This document shows, piece after piece, positions 61,764-64,000 of a DNA stretch of 64,000 bases. Under the pieces are notes generated by a model. That model saw only the letters and a program-made list of their open reading frames with translations, made no database searches and had not been told where the DNA came from. How positions within the stretch are numbered: the stretch's first letter is position 1; each line of letters begins with the position of its first letter. This DNA is from Mycobacterium asiaticum. Lineage in GTDB: Bacteria > Actinomycetota > Actinomycetes > Mycobacteriales > Mycobacteriaceae. The DNA is taken from the NCBI RefSeq assembly GCF_001673365.1, contig NZ_LZLS01000191.1, forward strand, positions 1 through 64,000, given 5' to 3'. The position numbers and the translations under genes were made by a program.

Positions 61764-62519
61764 TCAGGCCACGACGTCGATCGGATCACCGATGGTGACC
61801 ATGTTGAAGTACCACGCGGCATTGTCCGGACTCAGGTTGATGCAACCGTGACTGACGTTCGCGTAGCCCTGCGAGTTCACCGACCACGGCGCCGAATGCA
61901 CGTACACCCCACTGCCGGTGACGCGAACGGCGTACGAGGCGGTGATCAGATACCCGTCCGAAGAGTTCAGCGGGATGCCGATAGTGCGTGAATCCATCAC
62001 TACCGTGCGCTCTTTCGACATCGCGTTGAAGTTGCCTATCGGAGTGGGGCGACTCGGCTTGCCCATCGATGCCGGCATGGTCCGAAGCACCTCACCGTTT
62101 CGGCTCACCGTAAAGGTGTGCGCTGAAATGCTGGCGACACCGAGCAATTCGTCGCCGGTCTCGAAGCCGTCGGTCATCTCCTGCACGCCGACCGAGACGC
62201 GGGTGTGGCCCGGCCAGTACCGGTCCGGAACCCATTGCACGACATTGCCGTCGAGCCAACGGAAGTGGCCGGTCATGTTGGCGGGTGAACTGATGTGGAT
62301 GGACCGCTCGGCCGCGCGGCGATCGGTCACTGGCGCGGTGAAGGTCACTTCTACCGGAGCCCCGACGCCTACCACCGCACCATTGGACGGAGATATCGAC
62401 GCCGGCGCCGGCACCGGATGCGGCACGGGGACGGCGCCAGTGGCGGGGCTGCCGGACCCGGCTGCGGCCATTGCCGTTGTTGCGACCAGAACGAATAGGT
62501 AACGAACTGCTCGACGCAT
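61764..62519 (-). CDS. ldtA: L,D-transpeptidase LdtMt1 (ldtA)
   Basis: A 251-residue secreted L,D-transpeptidase, the same length as Rv0116c. Signal peptide of about 30 residues, an immunoglobulin-like domain (about 40-125) and a YkuD catalytic domain with Ser-His-Gly-Cys226-Ile-Asn, where Cys226 matches the LdtMt1 nucleophile, and a His-Ser segment near 208. It makes 3-to-3 cross-links in peptidoglycan and is the target of carbapenems. ATG 62519 starts the signal peptide. Confidence 0.95.
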   Translation of the reverse strand: MRRAVRYLFVLVATTAMAAAGSGSPATGAVPVPHPVPAPASISPSNGAVVGVGAPVEVTFTAPVTDRRAAERSIHISSPANMTGHFRWLDGNVVQWVPDRYWPGHTRVSVGVQEMTDGFETGDELLGVASISAHTFTVSRNGEVLRTMPASMGKPSRPTPIGNFNAMSKERTVVMDSRTIGIPLNSSDGYLITASYAVRVTGSGVYVHSAPWSVNSQGYANVSHGCINLSPDNAAWYFNMVTIGDPIDVVA

Positions 62520-62703
62520 GGCCTTCCCCCTCCGGGATGGTGCGATATACACGACTCGCATTCTAGTGGTTGTCCCCGCCATTCGGTCATAGCAAACAAT
62601 TTGGACGTAGCGCGCTGACCGGGTTTTGCGGGACTGGCCGGGGTGGGGATCAACGCGTTAGCCTCAGCGAGATCGTGCCCCACTGGCTAGTCCTGAACGG
62701 GGG

Positions 62704-62739
62704 TCCGATAGAGCGTCCGATAGAGCGTCCCATAGAGCG
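62704..62739 (+). repeat. three 12-bp direct repeats upstream of oxyS
   Basis: TCCGATAGAGCG twice, then TCCCATAGAGCG, ending 9 bases before the oxyS start; the ribosome-binding GGAGG overlaps the end. In the ldtA-oxyS gap, they could be binding sites for OxyS itself or a slippage-prone array. Confidence 0.85.
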
Positions 62740-62748
62740 GAGGTACGG

Positions 62749-63681
62749 GTGCTCTTCCGTCAGCTGGAGTACTTCGTGGCGGTCGCGCAAGAGCGTCATT
62801 TCGCTAGGGCCGCCGAGAAGTGTTACGTGTCGCAGCCGGCGCTCTCAGCAGCGATCGCCAAACTTGAGCGCGAACTCAACGTGACCTTGATCAACCGCGG
62901 CCACAGCTTCGAAGGCCTGACCCCCGAGGGGGAGCGGTTGGTGGTGTGGGCCAAGCGGATTCTGGCCGAACATGACGCGTTTAAAGCCGAGGTGCACGCG
63001 GTGCAGTCCGGTATCACCGGGACGCTCCGCTTGGGCACCGTGCCGACCGCGTCCACGACGGCGTCGTTGGTGCTGTCGGCCTTTTGCTCGGCCCACCCCC
63101 TGGCAAAGGTGCAAATCAGTTCCCGACTGGCGACAACCGAGCTGTACCGGCGTCTGCACGAGTTCGAACTCGACGCTGTTATCGCGCACCCGACGGCCGA
63201 AACAGCTCAGGACGTCGAGCTGGTGCCGCTGTATGAGGAGCACTACGTGCTGCTGTCGCGGGCAGACATGTTGGGATCTGGTGCGGCAACGCTGCGGTGG
63301 CCCGACGCCGCGCAGCTCCCGTCTGCGTTGCTGACACCGGACATGCGGGACCGTCAAGTCATCGACGCGGCGTTCGCCGACCACGACATCGTCGTCAGCC
63401 CGCAAGTTGAAACGGATTCAGTAGCATCGCTATTCGCGCAAGTGGCCAACGGCAATTGGGCGACCATCGTTCCGCACACCTGGCTGTGGATGACCCCGAC
63501 CCGGGGCGAGATTCGCGCGGTCGAACTGGTCGACCCGCCGCTCAAAGCTTTGATTGCTCTGGCTACCAACGCCTCTGGACCGGGATCCCCGGTCGCGCGT
63601 GCCTTGGTCGCGTCGGCACGTCAGCTCGCACTCGACGAATTCTTCGACGGGCAACTACGCAGTATCACGCAGGCCCGCTAG
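62749..63681 (+). CDS. oxyS: LysR-family oxidative-stress regulator OxyS
   Basis: A 310-residue LysR regulator (Rv0117 OxyS is 314). N-terminal helix-turn-helix (Ala-Glu-Lys-Cys-Tyr-Val-Ser-Gln-Pro-Ala-Leu-Ser near residue 25) and periplasmic-binding-fold effector domain. GTG 62749 after GGAGG. Neighbours ldtA and the oxalyl-CoA decarboxylase gene are as in M. tuberculosis. Regulates catalase/peroxide response in that species. Confidence 0.92.
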   Translation: MLFRQLEYFVAVAQERHFARAAEKCYVSQPALSAAIAKLERELNVTLINRGHSFEGLTPEGERLVVWAKRILAEHDAFKAEVHAVQSGITGTLRLGTVPTASTTASLVLSAFCSAHPLAKVQISSRLATTELYRRLHEFELDAVIAHPTAETAQDVELVPLYEEHYVLLSRADMLGSGAATLRWPDAAQLPSALLTPDMRDRQVIDAAFADHDIVVSPQVETDSVASLFAQVANGNWATIVPHTWLWMTPTRGEIRAVELVDPPLKALIALATNASGPGSPVARALVASARQLALDEFFDGQLRSITQAR

Positions 63682-63689
63682 GACCCCCG

Positions 63690-64000
63690 CTAGACCTTTG
63701 CCGCGCTGGTGGGGTTGAGGTTGGCCAGGTGCCCGCTCTCCACCCCGGCGGACGGGTCAAGTTGGCAGTCGATCAACGCGGGCCCGCCGGAGGCCAATGC
63801 TTCGGTCAGCGCCGCCTCGAGCTCAGGCGGCGTGGTGACGTGGTATCCCTTGCCGCCGAAGGCCTCCGCCAGCAGTTCGTGACGCGCGCCCGCATTGAGC
63901 ACGGTGGGTGCGGGGTCGGTGCCGGCGACCGACTCGTCGCCTCGGTAGACACCGCCGTTGTTGAGGATGACGACGATGACCGGCAAATGATAGCGGCAGA
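63690..64000 (-). CDS. oxcA: 3' part of oxalyl-CoA decarboxylase (oxcA, partial)
   Basis: The reverse-strand frame from 63690 to the window end encodes the C-terminal part of a ThDP enzyme (Asn-Asn-Gly-Gly-Val-Tyr-Arg-Gly, Pro-Ala-Leu-Ile-Asp-Cys), matching the end of an oxalyl-CoA decarboxylase-like protein. Position after oxyS agrees with Rv0118c. The gene is cut by the window edge; the ATG seen at 63986 is internal. Confidence 0.88.
   Translation of the reverse strand, partial: CRYHLPVIVVILNNGGVYRGDESVAGTDPAPTVLNAGARHELLAEAFGGKGYHVTTPPELEAALTEALASGGPALIDCQLDPSAGVESGHLANLNPTSAAKV

Noticed and set aside
1..64000. CRISPR arrays, tRNA/rRNA genes, insertion sequences
   Set aside because: No regularly spaced repeats, no cloverleaf-like tRNA sequence noticed and no transposase-like protein among the frames.

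Overview
The window is chromosomal DNA from a Mycobacterium, most likely a slow-growing non-tuberculous species. The evidence is a PPE-family gene, dense GC-rich coding with frequent 1-8 bp gene overlaps, and a backbone that I recognise from memory as collinear with the M. tuberculosis interval Rv0093c to Rv0118c. The species cannot be named from sequence alone. I see no tRNA, rRNA, CRISPR array, prophage or insertion sequence.

Backbone, in order: an anti-sigma-like zinc-finger membrane protein (Rv0093c type) and a methyltransferase; the isonitrile lipopeptide operon PPE1 - Rv0097 - fcoT - fadD10 - ACP - nrp (1767-10866); a copper block of a Met/His-rich DUF5134 protein, a CopD/CtaG fusion, a small HMA protein and CtpB (10966-16217); ctpI (35395-40275); rhomboid Rv0110 (42652-43500); acyltransferase Rv0111 (56605-58644); ldtA, oxyS and the 3' end of oxcA (61764-64000). 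The nrp gene here encodes one C-A-T-R module, and its adenylation pocket read by eye resembles lysine codes.

Three accessory blocks interrupt this backbone. Block 1 (16263-35398) holds lipJ; a minus-strand redox operon (SDR, hypothetical, PoxB-like TPP enzyme, membrane protein, gluconate-dehydrogenase-subunit-3-like protein, GMC oxidoreductase, enolase-superfamily enzyme) divergent from a MarR gene; a TetR - GH15 - membrane protein - cytochrome b/molybdopterin oxidoreductase - zinc-ribbon operon; a divergent MpaB-family oxygenase; and an SDR-FadD pair. Block 2 (43585-56448) is a catabolic island built around a divergent GntR-controlled promoter: CoA ligase, GntR and SMP-30 lactonase-like genes on one side, SDR, Rieske oxygenase, LLM flavoprotein, Baeyer-Villiger-type monooxygenase, SDR and CaiB CoA-transferase on the other. 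It ends in a truncated enoyl-CoA hydratase remnant. Together these could oxidise a cyclic alcohol or ketone to a lactone, open it and feed it into CoA-based degradation. Block 3 (58645-61735) holds an O-methyltransferase and a magnesium-sensing M-box riboswitch, followed by two tiny ORFs and an NRAMP-related transporter whose metal-site motifs differ from Mn/Fe NRAMPs.

The most interesting items are the M-box/small-ORF/NRAMP-related transcription unit, the Rieske-BVMO-lactonase island with its paired GntR operators, the tandem architecture of CtpI (a degenerate P-type ATPase half fused to an intact one), and a very strong intergenic hairpin after the rhomboid gene.
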